From NCBI GenBank assembly GCA_021234155.1, contig JAJEKV010000003.1, forward strand, positions 29,741,166 through 29,805,165: a DNA stretch of 64,000 bases, given 5' to 3'. The stretch comes from Isoetes taiwanensis. Taxonomy: Eukaryota > Streptophyta > Lycopodiopsida > Isoetales > Isoetaceae. Under the pieces are notes generated by a model. That model was not told the origin of the DNA, made no database searches, and saw only the letters and a list, made by a program, of their open reading frames with translations. The translations under genes and the position numbers were made by a program. Position 1 is the stretch's first letter; each line of letters opens with the position of its first letter. Positions 31,407-42,752 of the stretch are shown in pieces.

Positions 31407-32058
31407 TGTTGCCCCCAAAGGGCAACATGCTAATGGAGATCTATATGTTCAAACTAAGTCAATTTACTTTAGAAGACTAGGTCAAAGTTTGGAAGATTCT
31501 TGGCATCCAACATTAAGGGTGTTCATTCTTCAAGTCAACAAGTGCTCAAGGATCAAAAACTCACATGAGGTATTTTATTTAAGGTCAAAGTGCTTAGTCA
31601 AGAATATGCTCTAGAAGATTCTGGGTTAAGAAGTTTGGAATGCATTTTTTGAAGATTGGAAGTTCAAAGTTTGGAAGACCCTATGGTATTTGGTTCCATC
31701 CCCTAGCCATTCTCACTCATTTTTATTCTTGCCCCTTTGAAATTCCCTAGCCATTCTCACTCATTTTTATTCTTGCCCTTTTAAAATTTCCTAGCCTTTT
31801 TTTTCCTATGTTTATACTCCCTTTGTTCACTCTTGCATACCCTATCATATCTTGCCTAATTTTTCTTCCCCCATACATCCTTATTCCTCCATAATTTATT
31901 CCCACCATTTCCCCCATGGCTTTTGCTTTCTTTCCTATGCCATGTTCTTGCAAATTCCTCCCTATACCTATTCACCATTGTGCTATAAAAGGACCATGTT
32001 ATGTGAAATATGCTTAAAATCGGGTATATTCCCCCAAAAATTAGGGTTGCCCTTGCTC

Positions 32059-32063
32059 CAATG
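32059..32063. repeat. TSD of the nested LTR element (CAATG), left
   Basis: CAATG at 32059-32063 and 35239-35243. The uninterrupted site TTGCTCCAATGGCTCACT is present in the right LTR of the outer element (about 43410-43427), which proves the insertion point. Confidence 0.95.
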
Positions 32064-32745
32064 TGATATAAGTTAAAGACTTCACAATCTTACAGTAGTG
32101 ATTCAATAACTCAAAAACAAAGTCTTATTTCACAGATTGATAAGAGCACAGATTTTCCACCCAACCGGGTCCACCCTTGAATGGAATATGGCTTATCTTA
32201 GGTTAAGGCTTATTGAACTTCATCCTACTCCAAGTAGAAACTGCTCAGACTCTCACCAAGGTTCTAGGCTCGCCAAACGGAACTCTCTACTCCAAGCAAT
32301 CAGGCCTTGGTCGCTATGTGGTTTCCGGCTCCAAATCCGCCCCCTTTTATGCCTTCGTTGCCTTTTCTAAAAGGCAATAGCCTTTTGATGCAATGGTAAT
32401 AATATCTTCCTTTATATAGATAGGAAAGAGATCTTTTTTAATACGCACGTGTTCAAATGGGTCCCCCTTTGCAATATGGTTCGTATCCTTGCCTTTTTAT
32501 CTTTTTGTTGGCTGACACGACCCCTTCCTAGTAACCTTTAATAAATAACCTTTGCAAAATGATTGCCCTTTCGTGTAATCCCATAAACCTTCTTGCATAG
32601 GCCTTTTTTCCATGGTTGATAATATACTCTTCTATGCCCCTTCTTCATGTATTATTGGGAATCATAGAAAGAATATTTACATTAAATTAGCCATATTTCT
32701 CAAACCCATTCAAGTGGACCACTCCCCCATGCTCGCTCTATATCA
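32064..32745 (-). repeat. 3' LTR of the nested element
   Basis: 682 bp, same length as 34557-35238. The two visible differences are CTTCGTTGCC/CTTTGTTGCC and GTGTAATCCC/GTGTAACCCC. Near-identity implies a recent insertion. Confidence 0.9.
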
Positions 32746-33211
32746 ATCCATCCCTTTCTCAAGGTTGATCGCCCACGATCAACAAGATTCTAGAAATATC
32801 TTATTCCCAAGACAACTCGAAATAGTTACGGATATTCTTGTACTTCCAAAGTACCGAATACCCCTCGTACCTCCAAGGTACAGATGTAACTTTGTCAAGC
32901 CAATTGTGTTGCAACCACAATTACTAGTCTTCAAAGTTTTACATCTTATGCTCTCTTGTTCAAACTTATTGTCTTTGCAGACACATTACCATGATCTACC
33001 AAGAGGCATTCACATCAAGTATACCATGTTCAAGCCGCTACACGTTGCAATCGTAGTCACTAATCTACCATGGGTATACACATAAAAGTATCTATTCCTT
33101 ATTCCAAATAAAGAAAATCAACTTTAAAAATCCTACTCTTTATTCCCAATAAAGAATTACACTTACAAAAAGCTTCCGTGATCTCTCCAAGAAGAGAAGT
33201 TCACCAGTTAT

Positions 33212-34075
33212 TCATCCTAGAGTTCCCATTTGGAGCCATCTCTTCTCCTTAGCGGCAGCTTTCTCTCGCCCCTCTTCATGGAAGCTTACCCGCTTCGCTC
33301 CTCTCCCGCCTTTGAGGTCTCTCCCCCTCCTTGAAGTCTCAACTATTGGCTCCACAGGCTTAGGTGCCTCTAACACATGCATCTGAATAGTATGCTGGGA
33401 TTTAAGAGGTTCAACTTTTGTAATTCCCCCTTCCCCAAAAGGACAGTTCCTGACAAAATGCTTCCCTCCACATCTAAAGCATCCTCTCTTTGGCTCATTC
33501 TTTTTGTTAGAGGTGTCAACTTCTTCTTGCCTTCTTTCAGGTCCATTGTTTTCTCCATTGTACCTTTTTCTTTTGAACTGTTTATCAGAGTCTTTGTTAC
33601 CATTTTTCTTCTCTTTCTTTTTACTCTCTTCTCCAGCGGTTCCTTCGTCCCAAATATCTAATTTTCGCATTTTGGGGTCCATCTTCCTTTCCACCGCAGA
33701 TGCCATCTTTATAGCCCCATCTAAATCTTTAGGATCTAGGATCTCCAATTCTGCATATATATCATCTTTACACCCACTAACATATTTTCGTAGGAGTTCT
33801 TCCCCATCTAGGTTCCTTATTAGTGCGGCCAAATGGGTAAACTTTGAGGTGTAGGACTGGATAGTTTCCTTGTCTTGCTGTCTCAGTTGATCCCATAGTC
33901 TTCTTAGCTCACTTTGATAATTAGAAGGAAGATATTGCGATTCAAATGCTTTCTTGAATTTTCCCCATGTGTCTATCTTAGGATTACACTCTCGTCGACC
34001 TTGCCACCGTGCTTGGGCTTGGTCTTTCAAATAGCTATCCATGGCTTGCAATTTTTCCACATCAGTTGCTTGCAC
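33212..34075 (-). CDS. gag polyprotein of the nested element
   Basis: 287 aa from the first in-frame ATG. True gag probably starts further upstream: DWEKFFDRVQATDV reads in frame just before this ATG, behind a stop. The retrotrans_gag core spans about residues 1-125 (YLKDQAQARWQ, WGKFKKAFESQYLP, ELRRLWDQLRQQDKETIQSY). A Lys-rich linker and one zinc knuckle CFRCGGKHFVRNC (about residues 200-212, spacing CX2CX3HX4C) follow. The basic tail (about 245-287) has GRGAKRVSFHEEGREKAAAK. The role would be RNA packaging and capsid formation. It stops before any protease motif, so the element encodes gag only. Confidence 0.85.
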   Translation of the reverse strand: MQATDVEKLQAMDSYLKDQAQARWQGRRECNPKIDTWGKFKKAFESQYLPSNYQSELRRLWDQLRQQDKETIQSYTSKFTHLAALIRNLDGEELLRKYVSGCKDDIYAELEILDPKDLDGAIKMASAVERKMDPKMRKLDIWDEGTAGEESKKKEKKNGNKDSDKQFKRKRYNGENNGPERRQEEVDTSNKKNEPKRGCFRCGGKHFVRNCPFGEGGITKVEPLKSQHTIQMHVLEAPKPVEPIVETSRRGRDLKGGRGAKRVSFHEEGREKAAAKEKRWLQMGTLG

Positions 34076-34205
34076 TCGATCAAAGAATTTTTCCCAATCG
34101 GCTTATGAAACTAACTACTTTAATTGGCCTCGTGATCTTCTTCCCTTTAAAAGTAGGCATATCTACTTTCTCCAACCATTTTCTAATCTTGGCCGGAATT
34201 AAGAG

Positions 34206-34345
34206 GCGGTGGTGGAGGATTTACAGTGGAGGATCATTCGGTGGTGGAGGATTTACAGTGGAGGATCATTCTATGGTGGTGGAGGATTTACAGTGGAGGA
34301 TCATTCGGTGGTGGAGGATTTACTGGTGGAGGATCATTCGCAAAA
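34206..34345 (-). repeat. minisatellite GGTGGTGGAGGATTTACAGT in the gag leader
   Basis: Four copies of a unit of about 32-36 bp (GGTGGTGGAGGATTTACAGT followed by GGAGGATCATTC), the last degenerate. On the minus strand it would code a Pro/Asn/Asp repeat, but the frame is interrupted. Confidence 0.8.
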
Positions 34346-34541
34346 GGTGGTCAAGAAATATCCGGTAAGAAACGGCATGCAATAGCCAACCGCTCAATCG
34401 CTTTTCATATTCCTGCTGATTAGCAGCGTAGGCAAGGCTATCTGGGATGCAATGTAGCTGGCATTAGCTAAAGCTTGCTGATACTGACTATCAGAGATGT
34501 TGAAACGGTTTTGGGCCATTGCTCAGGTCTGAGAATCGATA

Positions 34542-34554
34542 GGCTCTGATACCA
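34542..34554 (-). promoter_or_regulatory. primer-binding site of the nested element (initiator tRNA-Met type)
   Basis: The minus strand reads TGGTATCAGAGCC two bases inside the 5' LTR, the classical plant PBS for initiator tRNA-Met. Confidence 0.9.
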
Positions 34555-34556
34555 AT

Positions 34557-35238
34557 TGATATAAGTTAAAGACTTCACAATCTTACAGTAGTGATTCAAT
34601 AACTCAAAAACAAAGTCTTATTTCACAGATTGATAAGAGCACAGATTTTCCACCCAACCGGGTCCACCCTTGAATGGAATATGGCTTATCTTAGGTTAAG
34701 GCTTATTGAACTTCATCCTACTCCAAGTAGAAACTGCTCAGACTCTCACCAAGGTTCTAGGCTCGCCAAACGGAACTCTCTACTCCAAGCAATCAGGCCT
34801 TGGTCGCTATGTGGTTTCCGGCTCCAAATCCGCCCCCTTTTATGCCTTTGTTGCCTTTTCTAAAAGGCAATAGCCTTTTGATGCAATGGTAATAATATCT
34901 TCCTTTATATAGATAGGAAAGAGATCTTTTTTAATACGCACGTGTTCAAATGGGTCCCCCTTTGCAATATGGTTCGTATCCTTGCCTTTTTATCTTTTTG
35001 TTGGCTGACACGACCCCTTCCTAGTAACCTTTAATAAATAACCTTTGCAAAATGATTGCCCTTTCGTGTAACCCCATAAACCTTCTTGCATAGGCCTTTT
35101 TTCCATGGTTGATAATATACTCTTCTATGCCCCTTCTTCATGTATTATTGGGAATCATAGAAAGAATATTTACATTAAATTAGCCATATTTCTCAAACCC
35201 ATTCAAGTGGACCACTCCCCCATGCTCGCTCTATATCA
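34557..35238 (-). repeat. 5' LTR of the nested element
   Basis: 682 bp with TGATATA...TATATCA ends. It adjoins the PBS, fixing the minus orientation. Confidence 0.9.
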
Positions 35239-36513
35239 CAATGGCTCACTCCTTCAATGTTTTTATGGGTAACCCTTCCAAACCATAGTCTAGCTTTTCA
35301 AAAACTCAAAATACGGAATATTCATGGTTTATACTTCGAAAAATACGGTGACCGTATCGCGCAGATCTTTGAAAATATAGCTGAGCAGACCTAAAACTGG
35401 AAACAAGCTCGAATCACGCCGGAACCGAGTTTTTAAACCTTAAGACCTACCTAAACCTGGATCCCTGATCTTAAGCATCAAATTAAGCCTAAATCTAAGC
35501 CCTAAGATGCCGGAATCATAAAATTCAAACTTATATACCAGGGAATCAACAATGTAAGTTTTTCAAGGCCCGTATATTCGATCATACATTGATCATTGCC
35601 GAGCAAGATCCGACGATCCTTGAAGTTCTTGAGCTCTCCCTCAACCGGATCTACAAGATTTAGTTGACATTACTTTCTAAATTACCTTATGACTTTTGAT
35701 GATTATTTTCTTGTACTTGAAGCTATGAAGCATCCTTATCTCGTTGTTATCTTGATATATTTACCTTCATATCAATCTAAATTGATCTGGCCAAGTTGTT
35801 GAATTTGTCTCGATATTTTCCTTAGCAATTCTTGCCACAAAAAATTTTATAGAAAAATCCCCGAGTGTTTTTTAGCCCGCCTATCTCAGCCACCTATCCT
35901 TGGGTGTTAAGAAAGCCAAAGGAGTTGGAATCATTCAAAAATACCAAGTGTAGCTCAAATTCAAAAAAATTGCTCTCTGGGTTTGAATGGTTTTTGATCA
36001 GATTTTGCCAAATCCAATCACAAAAATACCTATGCACCTCCAAACTAGGATTTGACTGCTTGCCTCTCTTCCCCAACACCATTGCAACCTATCTGCTTTG
36101 GAAATTCTCAAAAAAGTGATTGGCAACTCCAAATCTCAATTCCTGATCACTGTTTTCTACATTTGACCTCTATTGACCAAAATTTGACCTCACTTTGAGC
36201 TCGAATAACTCACAGATTAAATCTCTGACTTGGTCAGAGGCTTTACTGTTGGTTACCTACAACTTTTTGACCAAGTCTACAGCATCTGACTCAAAAAATC
36301 GATCTGCATCCCAACACCACAATTGTTTTGGCAAAGGTACCATTTTTTGAAAATGGGAAAGGTATAGAACTCAAACTTTTTGAACTTATCTTTGGAATTT
36401 TCTTGCATAGACTGATCACCTTAAGTGATCTGGAGGTCCTAACCCCAATTTGAGTGAAAACTTGAATTGGATTCTTGTGGTTGACCTATAAGCCAGGTTT
36501 AGGGCCAACATTT

Positions 36514-36531
36514 TGGAGGTCCTACCGAGAT
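36514..36531 (+). promoter_or_regulatory. primer-binding site of the outer element (tRNA-Gln-like)
   Basis: TGGAGGTCCTACCGAGAT starts three bases after the LTR. Its complement ends ...CGGTAGGACCTCCA, which from memory matches the 3' end of plant tRNA-Gln. A tRNA database search would confirm this. Confidence 0.65.
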
Positions 36532-36742
36532 CTTCCCGATCTCGTAACTCATGGCTCCAAAGCAAAAATTTCCAGCGTAATCGTAAACCATTGGAAGATG
36601 TTGATGTATCAGATCATTGCAGAAAAAGGCCATTGCCTTCAAGTTTCTCAACTAGCTTACTCCGAACATGCCATACCGCTTTGAGTTGAATGTCCCTGTT
36701 CCTTTGCCTACCTTTGATTCCAAAGATGAGTGCTAACCATTT

Positions 36743-37603
36743 TTGAGAATATTTGAAGATTATTACAGGGATTATGGTTTCAAGAAAGGGTGCAAGCTTT
36801 CAGAATTTGAAAAATGTTTCAAAGATGAGAGTGAAGCTGGTGCTTGGTTGTTAATGGGTACCACCTCATGGGATGAACTCGTTAAGAAATTTCTGGACAG
36901 GTTTGGTAAGTTAGCTGCTCCCAAAGATTTGGTTAATGAATTGCAAAGCTTTTCTATACATGCAGGGGAGAGTGTGAATCAGTACAAAGAAAGATTTAGC
37001 ACATTTATGAGCAGGTGTCAAAGAGCACAGGTCACAATTCCCACACTTTTTTTAGTAACTGCTTTCATCAATGGTCTGGAAAGAAGACCAGATATCCAAA
37101 GAAAATTGCTTAAGATCCAAGCTGCTGAAGGATTTGATTCCATATACAAAGTCTTTGCCAAAACTACTGATCTTGTTCAAATGCTCTCTACCTTGCCTGA
37201 TAAGCACCATATCTCCCACCATGGCCATGATCCTTTTTACCCTAATGCTACTAATGCACATTATGACCATCACTCTTCCATTCCAGTGTATGCCATACAG
37301 AAAGAAAAGAAGAAATCTAAGGAGGAGGAGGCTAGTTCTCAAGTTGCAGAGGTTAAATCAGACCTATCTAAGGTTACTGAGGCTTTAGCAGAGTTAACCA
37401 AACAACTAGTTGAGCTCAAAACTGCAAGAACAGGTAAAACTTACCCTGAATGTGTCCATTGCAATAGGAATACTCATCCATCAGAAATTTGCTATTGGCA
37501 AGTGTGTCCTAAATGTAATAGGAAAGGCCACTTTGGAAAAGAATGTCCTGTTTGTTCTTTATGCAAAGAAGTTGGTCATACTGATGTTAAATGTGTTTGT
37601 TAA
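36743..37603 (+). CDS. gag polyprotein of the outer element
   Basis: 286 aa, open. A retrotrans_gag-like core spans about residues 15-125 (SEFEKCFKDESEAGAWLLMG, WDELVKKFLDRFG, FSIHAGESVNQYKERFSTFM, FINGLERRPDIQRKLL). A His-rich stretch and a coiled-coil-like Lys/Glu segment (about 190-230) follow. Three consecutive zinc knuckles, all CX2CX4HX4C, end the protein: CVHCNRNTHPSEIC, CPKCNRKGHFGKEC and CSLCKEVGHTDVKC. Three knuckles are more than the one usual in plant Gypsy gag. A stop upstream (36730s) suggests the natural start was further 5', where PLPTFDSKDE reads in frame. The following protease region is too broken to define. Confidence 0.85.
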   Translation: MRIFEDYYRDYGFKKGCKLSEFEKCFKDESEAGAWLLMGTTSWDELVKKFLDRFGKLAAPKDLVNELQSFSIHAGESVNQYKERFSTFMSRCQRAQVTIPTLFLVTAFINGLERRPDIQRKLLKIQAAEGFDSIYKVFAKTTDLVQMLSTLPDKHHISHHGHDPFYPNATNAHYDHHSSIPVYAIQKEKKKSKEEEASSQVAEVKSDLSKVTEALAELTKQLVELKTARTGKTYPECVHCNRNTHPSEICYWQVCPKCNRKGHFGKECPVCSLCKEVGHTDVKCVC

Positions 37604-37609
37604 ATAATA

Positions 37610-38620
37610 CTTTGCCAAGCAGAACAAGAAAAAGGTCGAACCTAAACCTTCTCGTGAGGGTTTATCAACCAAGTACTTCAATAAGGTTTATTCAGGCTAC
37701 GTAAGCTCCCAAGACTGAAGAAGTTATGGTAGTGCAAACCGTAAGAATGAATGAAGTCAATACACATGCTTGAATAGTAGGCATCCCACAACTAGGTCTC
37801 CCTCACCTACAATGGAAATACCGCCAAGTGATAGCTCCACCTCCACAAAGAAAAATTTGGTAAGAAAGACCAAGACCTTGATGAAGTGGATATCTTGCTC
37901 AAAAACTCTAAGATGAGTGTGGATCTTTTCACATTGTTAAAGATTGCACCCACCTACGTAAAAAGAGTGCTTCAAAGAAACTAGTGGTGAACAATTAAAT
38001 GCTTGCATAAACTTCACCGATGCCACTGATCTTATTCTAGCACGTAATGAAGAAGACCCTCGAGCATTTACATGTTCACCGCTTCTAGGAGGTTTTACCT
38101 TTTCCAATGTATTACTTGATGGGGATCTCCCCTAAACATCATGCCATATCACATTATGAAGAAGTGTGGTTTCGAGGTGGACAAGAGAGCTTCCATATTA
38201 CTAAGATCTTTTATAATGCTAAAATTTCTCCTATTGGTGTGGTGACTAAAGTGCCTCGTAATCACGTAAGGCATAACTCAGAAATGCTAACTTTATTGTG
38301 GTGGCTTTTGAAGATATAGGAGATGAATCTGATATCTATGACCTACTTTTAGGGGAGGATATGGCTAGCTATTGTGGATGCTAGGCCACCTCGTCTCAAG
38401 GGAGATGTACCATCTCCAATGGCTCCCAAACTCTACTACTATTTACAACCAAGAAGGCTCCTATGACTCCAAAGAAGAGGTAAACTTTATTAAAGAAATG
38501 CTAATTGAGGAGCCTTTGGGATCTTACAGGTTTAAAAAATACCAAACGAAGAAAATATGAAATGGTTCCCCTTATTATGGAGTGTGCACTTCCCAAACAA
38601 GGACCAACAGGTTTTCTATG
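37610..38620 (+). pseudogene. decayed 5' pol region (protease expected here)
   Basis: Short plus-strand frames with many stops. A segment reading KISPIGVVTKVPRNHVRH (about 38225-38275) is open, but no DTGA/DSGA protease motif could be identified. Confidence 0.4.
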
Positions 38621-38621
38621 G

Positions 38622-39030
38622 TTTGATGGAGGTATCTCTAAAAACTAAATGTTGCATCATCTGCTGCTATTTTGAAAGATTCTTCTCATAAACTCTTAGC
38701 TAAGGTAGGGAGAATTTTTCCTCAAGTCACTTCTAATATGGCGTAATATAAAGCTTTGATTGCGTGTCTTCAAGAAGCCAAAGCTATGGATATTGCCAAT
38801 ATCCATATTTATGGTGATTCACAATTAATTTGCGCACAAGTTTCAGGAGATTATCAAACAAAAATGCAGATATGGAACTTTTGAAGAATCAGCAATGGGG
38901 GTGCTCTCAAGTTTTGCTTCATGGAGGATCACTCATATCCCAAGAGAAAAGAATTTTGAGGCTGATGCCCCCGTGTAGGGAAACTCTCATGTCACATTTG
39001 GTCGAGGGCGCTTATTCCTGAAGATGACCT
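38622..39030 (+). pseudogene. extra RNase H-like domain located before RT
   Basis: Reads FDGGISKN (first catalytic Asp), then SSAAILKDSSHKLLAKVGRI, then a stop in place of the expected Glu in NMA(stop)YKALIACLQEAKAMD, then IYGDSQLICAQVSG (third catalytic Asp), and IPREKNFEADA. This is the layout of plant/archaeal-type RNase HI. A second RNase H region is expected between RT and integrase, so the element would carry two. In Tat/Ogre-type Gypsy elements the extra domain usually lies after the RT-RNase H part; here it precedes RT. Confidence 0.65.
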
Positions 39031-39106
39031 TGATGACAATGAAGTAAAAGCACTCGGCCCTATTCCCACCATTGATGCATCGTAAAAGAAGGAGACTCAA
39101 GAGATT

Positions 39107-40232
39107 GTGATCACAAAAAATGGTACACCTAGAACTATGTTTGTTGGAGATTTGATTGAATATCAAAACAGGAGAGCATACAAATGTTTTTTTGAAGAAA
39201 GAAAAGATGTATTTGCTTGGGACTATTCAAACTATCGTATCAAAACCGAGGTATGCCAATTTGAAATTAAAATCAAGGAAGGTTGTAAACCCTGTTTTCA
39301 AAAAATTAAGGAGGATTAATGCTTCCCTTATGGGGCTAATAAAGGATGAATTGAACAAGATGTTAGATGCAGTGTGATTATTGAAATCATTAATCCGAAT
39401 GGGTATCTTGCATTGTTCCCGCATGAGAAGAAAAGTGGTGCTTTAAGAATTTGCATTGATTATCGAGATCTCAACAAAGCCACCATCAAGGATTGTTACC
39501 CTTTTGCCTTTTTAGAAGAGATCTTATATGTCAGAAAGGTGTAAGGAAGTGTATTCATTTTTGGATGGATTCTCAGGATTCAACCAGATCAGCATCAAAG
39601 AAGAAGACCAACCAAAAACTTCTTTTATCACTCCCTGGGGTACATATGCTATGAAAAGAATGCCTTTTGGTTTGATGAATGCTCCAGCCACCTTCCAAAG
39701 AGCAATGGATGTTATTTTCAAATCCATGTCTGCTGATGAGTTCAGGGTGTATTTAGATGACCTTTGCTTAGGCTCTCATCCATCTAATCATGTGGAGTTA
39801 CTTGCAAAAAATTGTTCTTTGTGCAGGAGTTCAGGAGTCAATCTAAATCCAAAGAAATGCATTTTTTTTGCATCAAAAGGACAACTCTTAGGGCATGAAG
39901 TATCCAGCCAAGGCATTCAAGTTGCTCAAGACAAGATTGAAGCTCTCAAAAAATTAGCACCTCCCAAGAATCTAAAACAGGTCAAAAGTTTTATTGGTAT
40001 GACAAGTTTTCTTAGGATGTATATTCCTAATTTTGCCCATATTTTAAGCCCCATCTCTAGATTGACAAGGGTAGGTAAGTTCTCTAAGTCTGAAAGTAAG
40101 CATATACCTATCACATGGACTTCAGAATGCCAAGAGGCTTTTGACTTTCTTATTCTATCCATATGTGAAGCCACACTCTTGAGAAAACCAGATTTGAATA
40201 TGCCATTTGAAGTTTATATTATCAAGTACTAA
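39107..40232 (+). pseudogene. reverse transcriptase of the outer element (frameshifted)
   Basis: A 70-aa frame (39107-39319) has the N-terminal linker (ERKDVFAWDYS). A shifted stretch with ALRICIDYRDLNKATIKDCY (about 39440-39500) follows. The open frame 39528-40232 carries YSFLDGFSGFNQISI, FITPWGTYAMKRMPFGLMNA, FQRAMD, FRVYLDDLCLGS (catalytic YLDD), GHEVSSQGIQ and KQVKSFIGMTSFLRMYIPNF. These are the Gypsy-type RT motifs in order. At least two frameshifts precede 39528, and the RNase H start (LRKPDLNMPFEVY) stops at 40232. Confidence 0.85.
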
Positions 40233-40293
40233 AAAAGCTATAGGATTAGCCATTTTAGTGGGATAAGCATACCATAGTATTTGCAAGTAAACA

Positions 40294-41082
40294 ATGGTCC
40301 GCTCTAGAGGAGAGATATACCGTATTAAAAAAAAAAATGTCAAGGCCCTCATGTTTCTTATCAATAGGCAAGGACACTTGCTTCTGAAGAGTCAAGTCCA
40401 AGTCTACATGAAGCAAAATCCAATGGGTCTACTATTTGGTAAAGCAACCAGTAAACCAAAAATCCAAAGATGGGCTTGTAAGTTGCAAAGCTATGATATT
40501 TCTGTAAAAGAATTACATTTGGTACGAAGTCCTAGCCTTTATTTGCCTTATATAGTTTTTGACCATGAGGATGAGTTGGATACTGCTGACATTGCACTTG
40601 CAGATGAGTTGGATACTGCTGACATTTCACTTGCAGTAGCTCATGTAGAGGTAACTCCAGAAGATCAGGTTGATGGTGGTTGGCAACAACCTATTAGAGG
40701 CTTCTTACAACATGGAATCATCTCCTCAAGTTACACTTCAAACCAAAAAAGGAGACTCAAGGATAAATGCAGGCAATTCAAGATGATAGACAATGTTTTG
40801 TGCAAAGTCAACCGAGATGGAGTCTTGTTGAGGTGTGTGAATGAAAGTGAGTCCGCTCTAATCATCGTGGAAATGCACAAAGGTATTTGTGGAGGGCATT
40901 TTGCTGGTGATACTACAAAGAAAAAAGATTCTCGTGTCCGATATTATTGGCCTACTGTTTTTAAAGATTGTTATGATATTATAAAGACTTGCCATCAATG
41001 CCAAATCTTTAGCAAAAGAATTTTACTTCCAGCTGCCCTTAATTTCATCATATCTCCAGGGCCCTTTCAAATTTGGGGATAG
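40294..41082 (+). pseudogene. RNase H remnant and integrase zinc-binding domain of the outer element
   Basis: 262-aa frame. The start holds the end of RNase H (WACKLQSYDISVKELHLVRS). A 39-bp tandem duplication repeats DELDTADI (40572-40650). The integrase H2C2 zinc domain reads EMHKGICGGHFAGDTTKKK, then YYWPTVFKDCYDIIKTCHQC. The integrase core follows downstream out of frame. Confidence 0.8.
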
Positions 41083-41877
41083 ATTATATTGGCCCTATTA
41101 ATCCTTCTTCTGCAGTCAACATCAGCATATCATTGTGGCCACGATTATTTTACTAAATGGGCGTAAGTTATACCTTTGAGGCAAAGCTACGTCGCTACAA
41201 CCGCCAGATTTTTACATGAGTATGTTTGTTCCAGTGTTTGGTATTCCTTTTCGCTTGCATTCGATAGGGGCACACCTTTTGTTAATGAAGTTATTGCTAA
41301 CTTGTTGGACATCTTAAAGGTCAAGCATACCAAGAGCTCCTCATATTATCCCCAAGGTAATGGACAAGTCAAGCCACTAACAAAGTGTTGAAAAGTATCT
41401 TGCAGAAGACAGTTGAGATCAATAAGAGAGATTGGCATGTCAAAATAGTGGATGCACTTTGGGCTTATAGAGTCACTATCAAAACAGCTACAAATCATAC
41501 ACCCTTCAATTTGGTTTATGGCATAGAGGCATAGCCTTACCAAAGTGGAACTTGAGTTGCCTTCCCCGAGGTTAGCTTATAAACTATGTTTACCTTTTGA
41601 ACATGCCTTGCGTGAAAGATTGGATGCCTTGCTACACCTAGATGAATATAGGATGGAGGCTGAGAATACTAATTTGCTGAAAAAGGCCAAAGATCTGGCT
41701 GCTTTTAAAGCTGCACATAGGATACAAGGCACTTTTAGAGAAGGAGAACTTGTCCTCAAGTGGAATAAGTCAAAAGAAGACTCAAAGAGTAAATTTGATA
41801 ATATTTGGGAGGGACCTTTTGTGGTGCGTAAAGTCAGCAGTACCAACTCATATTGGCTACAAGAGGTTGCCTCGTGA
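41060..41877 (+). pseudogene. integrase core and C-terminal (GPY/F-like) region of the outer element
   Basis: The rve core is broken: IDYIGPI near 41080, then stops. A later piece reads NKVLKSILQKTVEINKRDWH and TPFNLVYGIEA (about 41385-41530). The open frame 41545-41877 has the C-terminal region (FREGELVLKWNKSK, then NIWEGPFVVRKV, GPF motif). Confidence 0.75.
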
Positions 41878-41963
41878 ATGTCAAGTACCAAATCCTATTA
41901 ATGTCTTGCATCCGAAAGAGGTATTGGGACCAAAGATGCATGCTTGTCCCTCTTTTGCATTAG

Positions 41964-41965
41964 AG

Positions 41966-42000
<35 letters not shown>
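41964..42000 (+). repeat. poly(A) run of about 37 bp within the outer element
   Basis: Uninterrupted A tract just after the end of pol, before the 3' untranslated part of the element. It could be microsatellite growth. Confidence 0.9.
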
Positions 42001-42003
<3 letters not shown>

Positions 42004-42752
42004 GAATTAGCATAGTTAGATTTATTTAATTCTTTGAGCATGTTATTTTAATGGGTTAATTTTAGGATTGTAGGTTGGGCTGACTTGAGGACAGTATGAA
42101 TGATCTCAAGAAAAATAGTGATTACTAATGCTTTACCAAGTGCCATATGCAGGAGCACCCTTTTTCCATCTTCATCCACCTGCCATAAGTGGTCCTGTTA
42201 TTCATCTAGACTTCTTACTCCTATTCTCATTCCCATAAAGGCACTCTGCAAATCAGGTTCACCACCATAGCAGAGTTGCAAGGTATTAAGATTAACTAGT
42301 TTGTGTGTTTCCATGACAGGTGCACCCTTTTTCCATTTTTATTCATCTGCCATAAGTAGCCCTGCCATCCATTTAAACTTCTTATTCTTGTTGTTCATTT
42401 CCCCAGGAAGAAAGCACTCTGCAATTCAGCTTCACCATCCTAGCAGAGTTGCTCTTGAAGGTATTAAGGAGGCACACATTCTTTTGTTTTGGCGAGACCT
42501 CAACATTGTCACATTTTTCCTTCCCCATATACACTCCATTTCCATCACTATCCTATCATATTCACACTCATTCTCACTCTTTTTCACTTATCATATTCCA
42601 TTCACATCCCCCCTCCCCCACCTTCATTTCTATTCCATTAACACTTGCACATTACATTCTCTCTCTACCATGATTCTCACTCAAGCACCTTGGTACAAGA
42701 TTGAAGACCCTTTATGGCTGAGGGGACCAGCCATTCTTTTGTTTTGGCGGGA

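Larger units (their letters stand above)
32064..35238 (-). mobile_element. nested gag-only LTR retrotransposon (non-autonomous)
   Basis: 3175 bp. Two 682-bp LTRs (32064-32745 and 34557-35238) begin TGATATA and end TATATCA and differ at only two positions I can see. Orientation is minus: a PBS complementary to initiator tRNA-Met lies next to the right-hand LTR, a purine-rich GAGAAAGGGA lies next to the left-hand one (PPT), and gag reads on the minus strand. The 1811-bp interior has no protease, RT or integrase, so it resembles TR-GAG/LARD-like elements and would need enzymes from another element. Confidence 0.9.
31407..36510 (+). repeat. left (5') LTR of the outer element, split by the nested element
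   Basis: Aligns to 42753-44688 on both sides of 32064-35243. Net length is about 1.92 kb against 1.94 kb for the right LTR. A candidate promoter is in the shared CCATTGTGCTATAAAAGGAC stretch (about 31975-31994), a good TATA box. Confidence 0.9.

Noticed and set aside
31747-31953. 68-aa frame repeated at 43106-43312
   Set aside because: Translation of the outer element's LTR on the antisense strand.
32137-32370. 77-aa frame duplicated at 34630-34863
   Set aside because: Both lie in the two LTRs of the nested element; this is LTR sequence, not a gene pair.
33377-33854. Plus-strand frames of 94 and 116 aa
   Set aside because: Antisense shadows of the nested element's gag.
41964-42000. Poly(A) tail of a processed retrocopy
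   Set aside because: It lies inside the LTR element after pol, with no target duplication or mRNA-like insert around it.
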